Shown: positions 1 to 12,879 of the stretch, piece after piece
How the letters are laid out: each line of letters begins with the position of its first letter
Numbering within the stretch: position 1 is the first letter of the stretch
Source: Nautilus pompilius
Taxonomy: Eukaryota; Mollusca; Cephalopoda; Nautilida; Nautilidae
Assembly (NCBI GenBank): GCA_018389105.1
Contig: JACATO010001450.1
Location: 62,001-126,000 of the forward strand
Direction: 5' to 3'
DNA length: 64,000 bases
Translations under genes and position numbers: made by a program
Notes under the pieces: model-generated
What the model saw: only the letters and a program-made list of their open reading frames with translations
The model's database searches: none
Told to the model about the DNA's origin: nothing

Positions 1-1900
1 TTTAACTTTACTACAAGATTTTCCAGATGGCTGCAGGAGATAGTTGCTTGAAACAAAACAAACCCTGACCAATACAACAGTAAAATACTTTTTTAAAAAA
101 AACCAGGTAATTGTGGAAATGGTGTTGTACGTCCATTTTTTTTATTTCCAGATATGCAATTTTCAGTTTCAGCAAAATTTCCCTTTTTAAAAATACTTAC
201 TATTCAATAGGATTTTAGCTCAAAGGTATTTAAAAAAGAAAAAGCATCAATTCAAGTTTTTGACTAACATGGAATTGTACATCCATTGTGCAGAAGTGAA
301 TGACGACACATTTGTTTCTTCCTTTGGATGCTGGAGCTTCCATTGTTCTTGAATGGCTAAATGAAAAACATTCAACTCTAAAATTTAACTACGGATGTTC
401 AAAAAGACTATTTATTGATTGTCACTTCTGGATACTTTACATCTAAGATGATGTTGATCATACTAATTTCATAGTTTATTAACATCTACATTATGACAAT
501 GGTATGATCTACATGCTCTCCTAATGTTTTTAAGAATCACCTTATCTCTACTCTTGTTTTTCACGCCCCTAAAATACTCTCTCCTTATAGTCAGATGCAT
601 AAAGAATCTGTACCCAAGAAACATACTTATCTTGCTAGACCCTTTCTAGGCATTCATACTCCGCATTTAAAAGAGAAGCTTGTTAAACTAACTTCCAAAT
701 TTCTTTTTGAATCTTGTTCATCTCCAATGTTAAATCTGAACTTTCTTTCGATTCAAGGGCAGGGTTCCCACCGCAAGAAGGTCACATACAGTTCACCACG
801 ATTCTCTCTTGCTTAATAACTTAGCAGCAAGAGGAAGTAAATTTGAATTAGATGACATCATGATCATGGCCAGATCCTGTAGTTTTCCCAAATTGTTCCA
901 CATATTTGTTATTTGCCCTTTTTTTTCTTTGTGAGTGGAGGCGGCTTCATCTCTATCCATTGTATATCGTATAAATTTGCAGATCAAACTTTGTGACACT
1001 GCCTACCATGTTTTAGCTTTTTGTTTCAATTAATTACATTGATGATTTTTCCAAAAATTTCAGATACATTTTAAAAAAAAAACAAACCCCCCCCTTTTTA
1101 CATAATATGAAATCAGGCACAAAATGAGATATTATTCTTGGATCTTAAACACCAAAGATCAGCTACTCTAACCAGGTATCAGATATATTATTCATTGTCC
1201 TGCCCTACAAGATAATTAAAAAATAAATTTAAAAAAAAAAAAAAAAAAAAGGTAACAGAAAGCCTTGGTTCCTGCCCACCTAGAACTCAAGTCCAGAAAG
1301 AATGGACCAAGCACATGTTTAGAAAAAAAAATTCTCAAATTGGGAACTGTAACATTAAATCTAAACATTAATATGGAAACAATTTATTTCTTCCTACTTC
1401 ACCATTCTGGTTTGCAAAAGTTCCAAAATTACTAACACATCATGGCTTTAAATTTGTAAAATAAATGCAAATATTTAAAATAAATTTTGTTGTAATTTTC
1501 ATGTTGTTTATTTTCCAACAATAAACCCCAGCTAAAAAGTGAGAAGCAAAAACAAAAGAAGTTGGAGAGTGATGGACACCTTTCTCAAATGAGTTCCTTG
1601 CATAAGCCATAATGGCTACCAGATTCTTTGCATTACCAACTATACTAAACTGCTCGTTCCAGAGTTATTCTAGAAATATGATTATTTACTAGACTTTCAT
1701 GCTTGTTTTAGCTAATCTCAAGTCCAAATTGCTGTTGTCAGAGCTTCTGGGTTTTCTTTTCCCTAAGATAACCGAATTATCAACAATCACTCTGCAACAT
1801 TTTTCCTTTAACCTATCATCTAATATCATGATGCAAAAAATTAATAATTTCACAAGATAAAAAAAAAAGAAGAAAAAATTGAAAAAAAAAAAACAACATA
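1..1900. other. AT-rich sequence without a recognisable gene
   Basis: I see only AT-rich non-coding sequence with A and T homopolymers, for example an A run near 1231-1250 and an A-rich stretch at 1860-1895. The short open frames have neither splice signals nor recognisable protein motifs. If the candidate minus-strand terminal exon at 12849-12878 is real, this stretch lies far downstream of its stop. Confidence 0.5.
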
Positions 1901-1904
1901 CAAA

Positions 1905-2470
1905 AAATTTATTTAATCTGGCAAACTAGGATCTAGCACTTCCAGTGTACCGGCACAGACTGAACTAGTGCAATTTATCACCGCTATGCGGTGCTGTGAA
2001 CCCATAACCTTCCTGAGTTTGCCAGTGCATTTGGATATTTAATATCCTGTGAAAGCATTTTAGATTACTTATTTCTCCAATAAACATCCATTTTTTAAAA
2101 ATAATTCTAAATGTCATCCAAGAATAGCCCTTCAACCAGCCGTGGTAATGAACCAGGAAGAGAGTTTTGTTAACACTAGCACTGTGGTACAGCTATACTG
2201 TATTTAGTTCTACCAGTACTGTACATAAGGAAAGCTGCAGTTGTCTACACATAGTACTGTTCCTTCTTCACCTAATCTAGGTGAGATTTTATTAAAGTAT
2301 TGTTTATTGTGCTTAATATACAGTACTGTTATAGGTAAGTTATTTTCCTTGTCATCTCTTGTATTATACATTAATTATGCCTATCATTTAACTATGCAGG
2401 TATAAACCGGCATTACCTAACCTGGCACCCATCTGGTCTGGTACCTTCCAGATTAAAGGAGTTATACTGT
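1905..2470. mobile_element. possible small non-autonomous DNA transposon (pogo/Tigger-like ends)
   Basis: The left end carries TTTAATCTGG near 1913. Read on the minus strand, the right end starts CAGTATAACTCCTTTAATCTGG. The shared TTTAATCTGG, in opposite orientation about 550 bp apart, and the CAGTATAACTCC-type terminus recall pogo/Tigger-like elements. The inner sequence has no open frame of note. The inverted match is short and imperfect, so this is a tentative call; it could equally be a fragment of another repeat. Confidence 0.22.
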
Positions 2471-2475
2471 AGTTA

Positions 2476-5400
2476 AAATTTGTTTGGCAATAAAATTACC
2501 AGGATTTTAATATTAAAAAAAAAAACAACAATAAAGATAAATTTAGTTTGTTTCATGAACAAAAACCTGTTTTTAGTATTCAAGTCAATGTCAGTCATAG
2601 TCACAGTTCACCAGTCAAAAACTGTGGCAGCCTTGTCCATTTGGTATCCTCTTGGTGAAAAGGGGTTAATCCTATGCTTACAGTATAGCTGTATAAAAAG
2701 ATAACCAAGACGACATGGCATGTTTCATACATCTGTGAAATATTCAGCCAAGTAAACAGGATGATAAACTGTGGGTAATTGATATTTCAACTATAATCAT
2801 GCCTGAATAATGCCTTCTTGCAACCAGCTGGGATGGCAATTAACGAATTAATATTTTTACATTTTCTCAGTTTATCGCATATATGCATATAGTAAAAGGT
2901 CATTATAGCATTTTTAAAAAATTAAAAACAGATTCTCATTTATATATATAATCTAAGATAATAGTTTTGTAGTGGTATCACACTGGCTATAAATTGGGGC
3001 TTTCAAAAAATCCCCCAAAAACTGTGAAAATGCCTGTAACAACTTGAGAGTGGCAGCTATTAAACTAATTAAAAGTAATTACCTATATAGCATAGTCATC
3101 TGTGTGTGTGTGGAATTTTAGCACTAGTGAGTTAATTAGATAGTAAAGCCTAATTAAAATGTGTCAGCAAATCAAGAAATAACAATTTTTGTTTTACTTT
3201 CAATTTGACTAAGCAACTAGAGGACATGATAATAAATTATCTAAGCTATCAACATAACCTTATTAGAAAACTGCTTCACTGGATGAGCAACACAAAGAAC
3301 CCCGGGTGATTTCTATCCATCGTGACAATATAAACCAGTTCCAAAAGTTCATTACAAATATTTATCTATCCTGGCTGAGGGTAGGTGGCTCGCATAAGCA
3401 CTATATCTTTATACCTCATAATAACTGAATTACATCAAAGCAAGAAAACAAGATACCAAACTCAGAGCTCCGCTGAAAATTAACAAGATTTAGAAATAAA
3501 ATCATGTTTATTCTTTAGAGAATGGTATTTTCATCTTGTAAGTTTTTGAATAAGCAGGAAAAAAAAAAATCCTAAGCCATGTTTTTGCAGAGATGTCTTT
3601 CAGTGGCTTAACTGAATGTCTGATATTGTCTTTTTTCCCTTTATAAAACAACTGATAGTTCATTTATAGCACTAGTCACAGCCCTGAGACTTACAATTTG
3701 ATTTTATTTTGTTTTTTTTTTAAAAAATGCTCATCCTTAATTATGATAGTACTACTGATCATCTTCATTTTGTTTGACATCCATGTTGTTTCCAGCTAAA
3801 TCTAAGATAGTTCTGCACATGGTGACCCCAAATCTGCATACGGGTGCATGACCCCAAAGCAGCCAACTCCAGCAGGGAAAGAACCTACGAAAACCCTGAT
3901 CACTAGTAAAAGAAACCTTTAACTCTGGTAGACAGACAAAGTTTAGACCCATTAGAGATAAAAAAGCAAAGCAAAGTCAACCCAAAACCCTATATATATT
4001 ATGTACTATAACACATATCAATCTAAAAGTCAATGTTCTCTCTTTTTTTGAAGTTATTCTTATAGCAGCTTTGTCTTTAGGAAACTTTAAAGTTATTTAT
4101 AAAAACATTTCTATTATTACTATGGAAACCATTTAATGCATAGAAAAACATCTAGAAATACTTATGCTAGACTGTGAGAAACATGATTGTCCAGTAGATG
4201 TTTTGGCCAATAAGACAGATGATTCATCATCTTATCACTGCTTTAATGTGATCCCCCTATCTATGTTAACAATGGCTTGGAATACATGCAATAGCTGACC
4301 GATGTATGAAGGAAAAGGACAAACTAGAGTATGCTGTTGGGTGTATAAAATAATTCTCAAAATGCAGCTCATACTGTAAACGGGCTACTTGGTGTGGCCA
4401 AAAACAAAATTGAATTAACCAATTTACAAAACATAAAAAGCATATACATTTCTTTAAAATTCTCGATAATAATAATTTTTTAAAATCCAGTTGTGTGAAT
4501 CCAACTCTACCAAATCAGGAAAGTCTAACCATCATTATAAATAAACAAATGGGATGATGGAAGTTATCAAATAAAGGGTGAACACAATGTGGAGTCAGTG
4601 TTAGTAACCACATGTCCAGTGGTTCCAAATCTTTTTCTTCTCAGTGTCTTCACAACGACAGTGACAAATTCTTCTGTCCCAAACTTCCAGCAACATCAGT
4701 ACAAGCTTCCAGGCACAATGCCATGGTTGTCCTGAAGGAATGCTTCCCAGAAATATTTTGAAAAAAAAGAACTACTGCTATAAGAAATAATTCTAGGCCA
4801 CAGGATAACAGCATCTTAAGGAGTCAGTGTGAGGGTAAAAGGTTGGTGTTGTGCAGGTAATACATTATACCATGGAAAACAGGGTAATATTTTCATCAGA
4901 AGCAGTCAAGAAATTGAATGGTGAGTGAAAATAATCATGATACCAGTCAGCTTCTTGACCTTGTCCTTTCTTTTCGCAATCTCTAGTTTGGGAACCTTGC
5001 TGCACTTGTCTGTAATGAAAAATATTGCTCTGCCATTGTCACCCAACTTAACAAAATTGACTTCTACTAAGATTAATAAATCTTATATACTGTATAAGTT
5101 TTCTTTTTTTTTGTAGTCAGCTAACTTTCTGAGAGCATGTAATCAATTCATGTCAGGCTTGACTGATACCTGTCATAGACTTAGTAGGTTTCCATAACAT
5201 CCAGTTTGAGTGGGTGTATAACTTCCTGGATGGATCCCAACAAATCTGCTGACCTTTACAGAGGTAACTTTCTACTATAGATTCTGAAAAGATTAAACAA
5301 TATCCCAGACAAGTGGAGCTGATAAAATACACAAATGGTAATGCCACAAGAAACAAAGGCAGATGACAAAATCTTTTCTCAAACTAAAAAAAACTACATA

Positions 5401-6250
5401 TGGCTCAAAACCATTGTGCAAGGTTTCAGTAAAACTATTTTTATGCCAAAAATAAGCAACAATGAAATATTGTAGTGATCAATATCCTAAAAGAAGTAAA
5501 GGATACCTGGATCAATGAAATGTATAAACAAAAATAATTTTCAACACTGAGAGCACATCATCTTATCTAGAGCTAAGTCTCCATATAATTTGTAAATCTT
5601 CTACTCCTTCAGCTTATCATACAACATCAAGTTTGCCAAGATGTTTACTGAATAACTGCCCGAATTCTTAAAGCCATAATTTTCAGATAGCATGCATCTT
5701 TTATGGTATTCTGCTGTGATAATACTAACTTAAACAAAAATATTTTTCAATTTTAAGAAATCACTTAATACCCTTAATTTACTCAGTAACCAAAATCATT
5801 AATTTGAATTGATTTTTTTAAAAATGTTTAAATTTTTGATATTTCTCAAAATGTGTTGTATGCAGAGCTTTTCTGTCAAGGAGACCACAAAATTGGTTTT
5901 CTTGCTTAACAGGTGAACCCATTATTATACTGTTTTAATACCTTTTCTCCTCTCTTCTAAAGCATGCAAACATAATGGCCATTTTGAAGAATCAATTGGG
6001 AATATTCAATTATTTTTTCTCATACTAAAATATTTAGCACCAAAACCAAATTATAATTATTAGAAATTTGTGTGTTATTTCTTCAAACTATGTTTTTAAC
6101 CCTTTGGGGGAGCAGCATGGCCATATATTTATGGGAAGTGGGTATTGATCCTCACAAAGCCTAAATCCCCACAGGTGTACTCAAAAAGAGTTAGAATATT
6201 AAATAATCATATTTTATGGCCTCAACATACATAGCAGAATAGATAAAAAC
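2476..6250. other. AT-rich non-coding sequence
   Basis: No recognisable gene, RNA or transposon. Open frames are short and carry no family motif. AT-rich tracts and scattered A/T homopolymers are the only structure I see. Confidence 0.45.
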
Positions 6251-6255
6251 TGCTT

Positions 6256-6338
6256 GCTCTCTCTCTCTCACACACACACACACAGATGGATGGATGGATG
6301 GATGGATGGAGAGAGAGAGAGGGAGAGGCAGAGAGAGA
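6256..6338. repeat. compound microsatellite (CT)n(CA)n(GATG)n(GA)n
   Basis: CT, CA, GATG and GA blocks follow each other directly, giving a compound array. This is a plain simple-sequence repeat and a likely length polymorphism. Confidence 0.95.
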
Positions 6339-6340
6339 AT

Positions 6341-8520
6341 TAAAAACAAACAGGATTTTATAAAAACACCAGCAAAATTATCTCACCTATTTAGAGTCAC
6401 TTCCTAAGATTGTTCTTTAATGAAACAAAAATTGAAGAAGAAAATAACGACAAAAAACTGAATTGATCACAATAAACAAGTCAGTTTTATGCTAATATTT
6501 CAATTTACATTGATTTTCTACTCTCAATGACAGAGATCAATAAAATCAATGGTTAGAATAAACACTCCATCATTAAATTATTTTAGTAAAGTCAATTATA
6601 TAAGAATTGATCACCATGTCATTCATCAAAAACATTCTGACATGGAAATCAATAAATTAGTTTTAATAAATATTCAATAATCCATGGATTAATTAATTAG
6701 TGAAAGGAGTTGAAAACAGATAGCCTTAAATTAATAGCGTTTTATTGGGGGGGAACAAGCTTGTCGGTTAGATTTTCTGCTAGAAATTTGTAGCTAACCC
6801 TAACACACAGGGGAGAGAGGGGAGAAGAACAATTTCTACGCCAAATAAAAACATTAGAGACATTAAAAGGTAGTGAGATATTAATTCTGCTTCATTATAT
6901 AAACCAATGTTTAATAGTTTGCAGTCACTAATAAATGCTGTAAAATTAACTAACGTGAATGGATTAACAAGTAGTAAAAGGATAAATGAATGAGAAATGA
7001 ATAGGAAAAACTGATCAAAAGGAAAACCACTGGCAACAATTAAACAAAAACAAAGTAAAACAAAGCAGAACGTGGAATGTGTTTAGCCAATAATACACTT
7101 GACCATTAATTTGCATTAGCTGTTATCATTCTGGCAGATGTTGAAATTATCAGAACAACATGCAGCCTGTATGTATATTGGTCACAACAAACAGAAGCCC
7201 ACTTACTCGATTCTATTTCTGTCCGCTCTCTATCCATCTCTCTTCAGACTGCCTGACTAGAAAGGTAGGTAAGCATTCCTGGAATCTGGGCAGTAGGAGA
7301 AATCAGGAGTACACTTCCCCAAAAGGAGCTCGCAGGGAAAAAAAAACGTCTCTGATCAGTACCCGTCACGGATGTATATCAATAACTCATATTGCAGCAC
7401 GATTGATTAAAACAACAACCACCACCCACCCACCCACAAAGAATATTAAGACGACTGGCCTGGTCTCTCAGGCATACTAGCACCAGACCAACACTGGTGG
7501 TGTCCAGCACACAGGACAATAGCTTGAAGCAAACTCTTTCTTATTAGCATCAGTATCTTCAGCAGAAAAATAGCACAAATACAGTTATATGTCAGCTGAT
7601 GCTAAAAATAAACTGATCTTTACATCCTCTCCCTTCTGTTGCGGCTGCTTACTTAACTGGCTTTCAGTTTAAGGATGAAAAATCTAATACTTAAAAACAT
7701 CTTTTTCTTCTTCTCCCTAACAGTCTAAGCACCTCTGCTATCCTGGCAGGGTAGTGTTCTTGAAAATTTCCTTCTGTGAAAAATAAACTATATCTCAAGA
7801 CTGCATGGCAAAAATATTAGGCAAAGACTCATCCAAAATAAAAAAAAAAAAAATGTAAGGTCCACAGGACATCAGACAAAAACCTGGTGAAGATGTGTGA
7901 AAGTGAAGAATTATTTTATTTACCACGCAAGCTAGCACAAAGGTCATATAAGAATACCTTTCTTTCCAGTTAGGTGTTATCACTAAAAATATCCCAGTTG
8001 GCAGCCAGGTAGTGTAAGATTACAATCATGAAAACTATCAATTACAGCCACAAACTAATCTTGTAGCATTACTGTTTAACAATTAACCCCTTAACTCCCA
8101 AAATCAACCAAGAAAAATGTATAACATTCCAAGTTATCTTTATAGGAAGTTGCAAAGTTTATTAAGAGGTAATGATAATTTTTGGAGATCCTCCTTAGCA
8201 CACAGAAGGTAAATAAGATAGCAGTCTTCATTTTGAATGTTTTAAAGAAGGGGTGGGGGAATCTCTCTCTCTATACCCTGGTGCCACAGTGACAGTACAT
8301 CATCTATCAGCGGATCACATAATAATTATGCTGTTATACTATGTATGTTATTTTTTATATTAATGATATTGGTGAAATCAAGGAGATAAATAAAGCACAT
8401 GAAGCAAAGGAAAAAAATTCAATCAAAAATCTAATTATGATTCATGCTAATCATTAATGTTAAAAATAGCTGATAAAGATACTCATAGCCTGTTGAATCT
8501 GTTTTTGTTTTGTCATCATC
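6341..8520. other. AT-rich non-coding sequence
   Basis: Nothing recognisable beyond a short G run near 6747, a CCCA-type run near 7420 and A homopolymers. The open frame at 7160-7480 is low complexity at its end and has no detectable family motif. Confidence 0.4.
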
Positions 8521-8529
8521 AGCAACTCT

Positions 8530-9970
8530 GTACTAGCACGGAGCTCTGATCATGCAAATAGAAGTTCATTCTGCAAGGCTACATCTATTAGCTATGTTCT
8601 CATCTTGCCTTTTGGAATTTTCATCTTAGAGAAAAAGCTTCTCACACAAATAAGTGTTTCCAAATACCGAAGCCATTCTAGCAGTATGAATTCTAATGTT
8701 TGGAAAATCTTTTTTGTCAACATGTTTCTTGTAGAACTCCAATAAAAACATACTGTTATATCTTGTCTTCATTTCAGAATTAATTTGTAGCCAGGTTAAC
8801 TTCATTTAAAATTTTTCAAGAGCAGTATCAACACCATTAGAGAATGGAGAATAAAATATTAAAATTAGTGTTTCCTTAGATTAAGTCTCTGGATCTCTCA
8901 CAGAGAACTTCCCATTGTGAAGGCTGTAGCTCCTCGGTATATTCATCCATTGATGTGTGTATGTTTTCTGCAAGTGTAGGGAAATGCATCATCGTGTTTC
9001 ACTTCAGCAGATGAAACCCTCAGTCAAAGTTTTGTCTCAAAGCTCCACATGAGGAAACATCACATTCACCAGCTGGTTTTTGCTCTGAAACTTTACATTT
9101 AGCTCGAACAAATGTTGTTTTATATCCACAACAAAATACAAGTCCGGGATCCACTTCCTGTCATTGCACTGTGGTACTTAGCAGCTTGCCTTTCATCTCC
9201 ATGAATACCTTCACTTCATCTTTGAGCATATAAAATTGTACAAGCATGTTTGCACAAATTAACCATGTATGCAAGATCATCTTACTCTGATTCAACATTG
9301 TTTAGCAGTTCCTGTAATTGCCATTTATTTAGGAAAAAGACCTTTTATCGAGTCTATGGTCAAAATGACAAAAGAGCACTTCAGAAAAGCAAAGTGACTC
9401 TGTTCCCAGGTTTTGTTGATAGATGATAGTGGTTTAAAAAAAAAATCACATGACATCATCAAGGTTCAGAGTACATTTTCTTCCTTCCAACACCAGCCCC
9501 CTTTTCTGATCCTACCACTCAACTTTTCGAATTTCAAATCCATATTGTCTATCAGCAGCTTTAGTGACTCTTCTATTGTTGTTGGGTCCTTCAAATCACG
9601 GATCATTTCTTCCATTATTTCAAAATTCCTCATAATTCCACAAAACTGTGCAGTGTTGGTGGCAAGGGTGTGTCCATCTAAGACAAGACTGTATGACTGA
9701 AAATTCAATTGGTATTATTGGCTGCATCACCAGTAGTCAGACACTGTTCAGAGTAACAAAGTCACATTTTGAAATAAACTCTTTTCTCAGGGTACAGAAT
9801 TTCTCCACAGCCACCAAAAATTTCTTTAAATTCATCAACCGGAGAACAGCTTTATGGTTCAACCTTGGTTTATCGTGCTTCATTGATCAAAGCCCAAGTG
9901 TTTTTGTGTGTGATGCTGCTGCTGCTGTTGATGCTAGATATTTGCTTTCTTTATTACAAACCACACTTCC
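8530..9970 (-). pseudogene. decayed hAT-family transposase (GTF2IRD2/FAM200/ZBED-like)
   Basis: Reading the minus strand from about 9970 down, pieces of a hAT transposase follow in the correct order but in different frames and with stops. The first is an N-terminal stretch with NFQSYSLVLDG and TAQFCGIMRNFEI (9709-9600), like the segment around the first catalytic acidic residue of domesticated hAT proteins. Next comes a middle part with VDIKQHLFELNVKF and SKNQLVNVMF (about 9150-9060). Last is the C-terminal dimerisation region with EFYKKHVDKKDFPNI and FGNTYLCEKLFSKMK (about 8735-8590). This is the domain order known for the vertebrate GTF2IRD2/FAM200/ZBED5 group. Frameshifts and stops mean it cannot code. 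I could not see terminal inverted repeats or the 8-bp target duplication, so the ends are approximate. Confidence 0.75.
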
Positions 9971-9979
9971 ATAGAAAAG

Positions 9980-12848
9980 GTGTACAGGCTTCTCTTTACT
10001 GCAAAAGAAATCATCCCACATCCAATTTTTTGGAAACACATGATGTTTTTTTGAAATCCAAAAATAAAACATCACAGAATTAATACAAACCTCAATCACA
10101 AAAATAAAAACTTTAATAGAAAGTTAATGTGGTTTGAGCACATCCATTAAAACGTGGCTAGCCAGATCCAGATAATTCTAGATCTACTACACTGATGCAT
10201 GTTTTTTTTTTTTTTCTGTACAAGAGATAGTTTACCCATCATGTGTCCATCAAAAGTGACTGCAGACCATATTACACTAACACCTAAAGAAGTGTTGTCA
10301 TTAGGCCCTAGTAATACTGTTATCAGAGAGTCCATTTTGGGATTTAAGTGATGACTGGTCAGATTAGGAACTAGTTGAGCTGGAAACGACTCACAGGCCA
10401 CATTTAGTGCAAACATCATTGTTCTAAGAATTATCATGCGGATTTTAAACAAACTGACTGACATTTCTAAAGCTTTTGTTTACAAATATTCATACAGGTG
10501 AGAGAGATATCAGAGAGAAATGAACATGGAGTTCTGTTTGAGGTATCTCATTCTTGCACCACAAGCAGTTAAATTCCAGTGGGAATAGACCCCAGTTAAA
10601 GCTTTCTGATTAGTAACGAGACGACACCAAAGTGCCCAGATGAACAAATCCATCCATAACCGACTGGTAGTGAAGAGCAAGAGAAAAGACATGACTAGCT
10701 AGACATTAATTTACATTTAAAAATGTTAGCCCTTGCAGTACAAAGTTGCCTAAGAGGTTGATAGATTTTGATATTATATTGATATTATAGATATCAGTAC
10801 TCACAATACACTACTCCAGAAGGAATTTTTTTTTCACTAACTGCAATTCACGAACAAATATATAGAAATGTTTACAAATACAAAATGAACATTAAACAGA
10901 GTTTATTTTTATAGAAATCATCCATGAACATTTATACAACTATCCTAGAGACACAGGACACAGTAAATGCCAGAGTAGCACTATGCTTAGATCAAGTTAG
11001 GCTTATCTTTTAAGTTTGCAAATAAGTTGCTAAACAATAAATCAGATTATTTTAAAGCTCCTGAACTGTGATCCCTAGCCACTCAGGGGTTTTTGTTGTT
11101 TCTTTTTTTCAACACAGATAAAGGCATTACATCAAGCTTACTTGCTACCACTCTTACAGAAAAACCACCACTGTCAGTTACCGTTGTCCATGAAAATTCT
11201 TGAATTTAAAACAGAAAATTAAAACAACCAACCAACCAATCAATTATTTTTCTTGGGCAAAGGAAATTTGAACACAATAAATAACAGTCCTTTTAAATGT
11301 TTTTTTTTAAAAATCATTGCTAGAATAAATAAATTTTAAAATAGCAACATACATACATTGTCAATTAATGGCCTTAAAATCTATAACTGGTTTTCTTTTA
11401 CCATATAAGGGGAATAATTAATAAAATGTTAAAAAAAATCTGATTCTTTTAATTTTTATTTCCAATGAAAATTTTAAGGTAAAGTAAGTTTCACTGTCTC
11501 AACCAACATAGCATCTCCACAACCTGGTTGCCATTTTGAATAAATTATTATGCTTAGCCACAGATTGTCATATTACTGTACCAGTGTAGTTTATCATGTG
11601 AACATTAACATTTTGTTCCTAAAGACAGATTGCTTATCCAGAAGATACAGAGAGATGACCAAAGTAAATTTCCTTTGCTTTGATTCTTTAGGATTTGAAT
11701 TAATAAGCACAAAAAGGGAGGGGAAAAAAAAAAAAGCCCTGACAGCCATTCTTTCTATTTCATAAAATATTTGTAGACAATGGGATAAGCTACATAATTC
11801 CAAGAATCTGTATGTCTGAGTGCAATGCTGTTTCATCAGCTGCTACCTTTATACTAAACTTCGCAGAATTATACAATTTTAAAGCAAATCTGATCACATC
11901 TGAAATTAAAGTTTCCACAGGTCTTCTGATCACATGCTACATATCCAGTTTATAAGTTTAATATAGATATGCAGAAATTTCAAGAGATTAACGATCATTT
12001 CCAACCCCTTAAATTAAATGCTAAGCAGAATTTCATTTAATTCTTCTCTTGATAACAAAATTATCAGATTTGACATTTGTTTGAATTTGCAGGCAACAAG
12101 CATTTAATCTCCCAGTTTCAAAATTTGCTGTGGTAATTGATCTGTTGCAAAACAGTATATTTTTCTCTTGAAAACTGTTTACTGATCTGTAATCAAGAAA
12201 ATGTCAATGATTATATATTTGGTTACTTACTCTTTCTTTGTGGAATAGAAAGGTTTACTTGTTTACTCTTGCAAGCAAACAAATACATTCAACTGTTAAA
12301 AACATTTTTCTTTAAAGACACTTTTATCAAAGTACTATATATCACAGTTACAGAAATTTGCAGAGGCAAGTCCTCTCTTAAAGGTAAACTGTATATATTT
12401 TATTAATTGCCTTGACATGCAACAGAATGCATGCATTTCTTGGATTGAAGACTGCATCACTATTCGAATTTAAGCAAATATTTTCATCAAAATTTATCCA
12501 GAAAACATCTGAAAATTAGAATATTATTAGTTTGTGAAGAAATGTGTCAAGCAAACCATGAACATTACTGACATGCAGCATGGAAATTTATATCAAATTC
12601 CTGAATCAACCACTTTTCCCAATGTTTGTATTATCTCTGTTTCAACATGTTTCATTGAGGGGCAACAAAGTATGGGTTAATTAATAGATGATGTTTTCTT
12701 TTTAGAAAGACTTTGAAAACCGTGATTTTAGAGGGGGAAGAGGTAGGAGATAGCAACAATTACAAAAGAGTATATAATAAGATAAATATATGCATGTTCT
12801 TGCTGAAGTCAAAACATTCTGAAACACAATGACTGGAGTCAGACCATA
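9980..12848. other. AT-rich sequence, possible 3' UTR or flank of a minus-strand gene
   Basis: No gene recognised. If the terminal exon at 12849-12878 (minus) is real, the sequence just to its left would be its 3' UTR. That is inference. The open frame at 10147-10464 (minus) has no family motif. Confidence 0.35.
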
Positions 12849-12878
12849 TCAGTTAGCATCAGAGTCTTCCAACTCCAT
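12849..12878 (-). CDS. candidate terminal coding exon of a minus-strand gene
   Basis: On the minus strand a good acceptor (TCTTGTCTCAG) is followed by an in-phase acidic tail, MELEDSDAN, and a stop at 12851-12849. The pyrimidine-rich acceptor, the acidic short C-terminus and the lack of an open frame beyond it fit a last coding exon entered in phase 0. This matches the exit phase of the candidate exon at 31284-31364. No protein family is recognised, and 30 bases of coding are too few to prove anything. It may be chance. Confidence 0.28.
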   Translation of the reverse strand: MELEDSDAN

Positions 12879-12879
12879 C

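Noticed and set aside
9413..10083. Plus-strand open frames over the hAT relic
   Set aside because: Shadows of the minus-strand transposase remnant.
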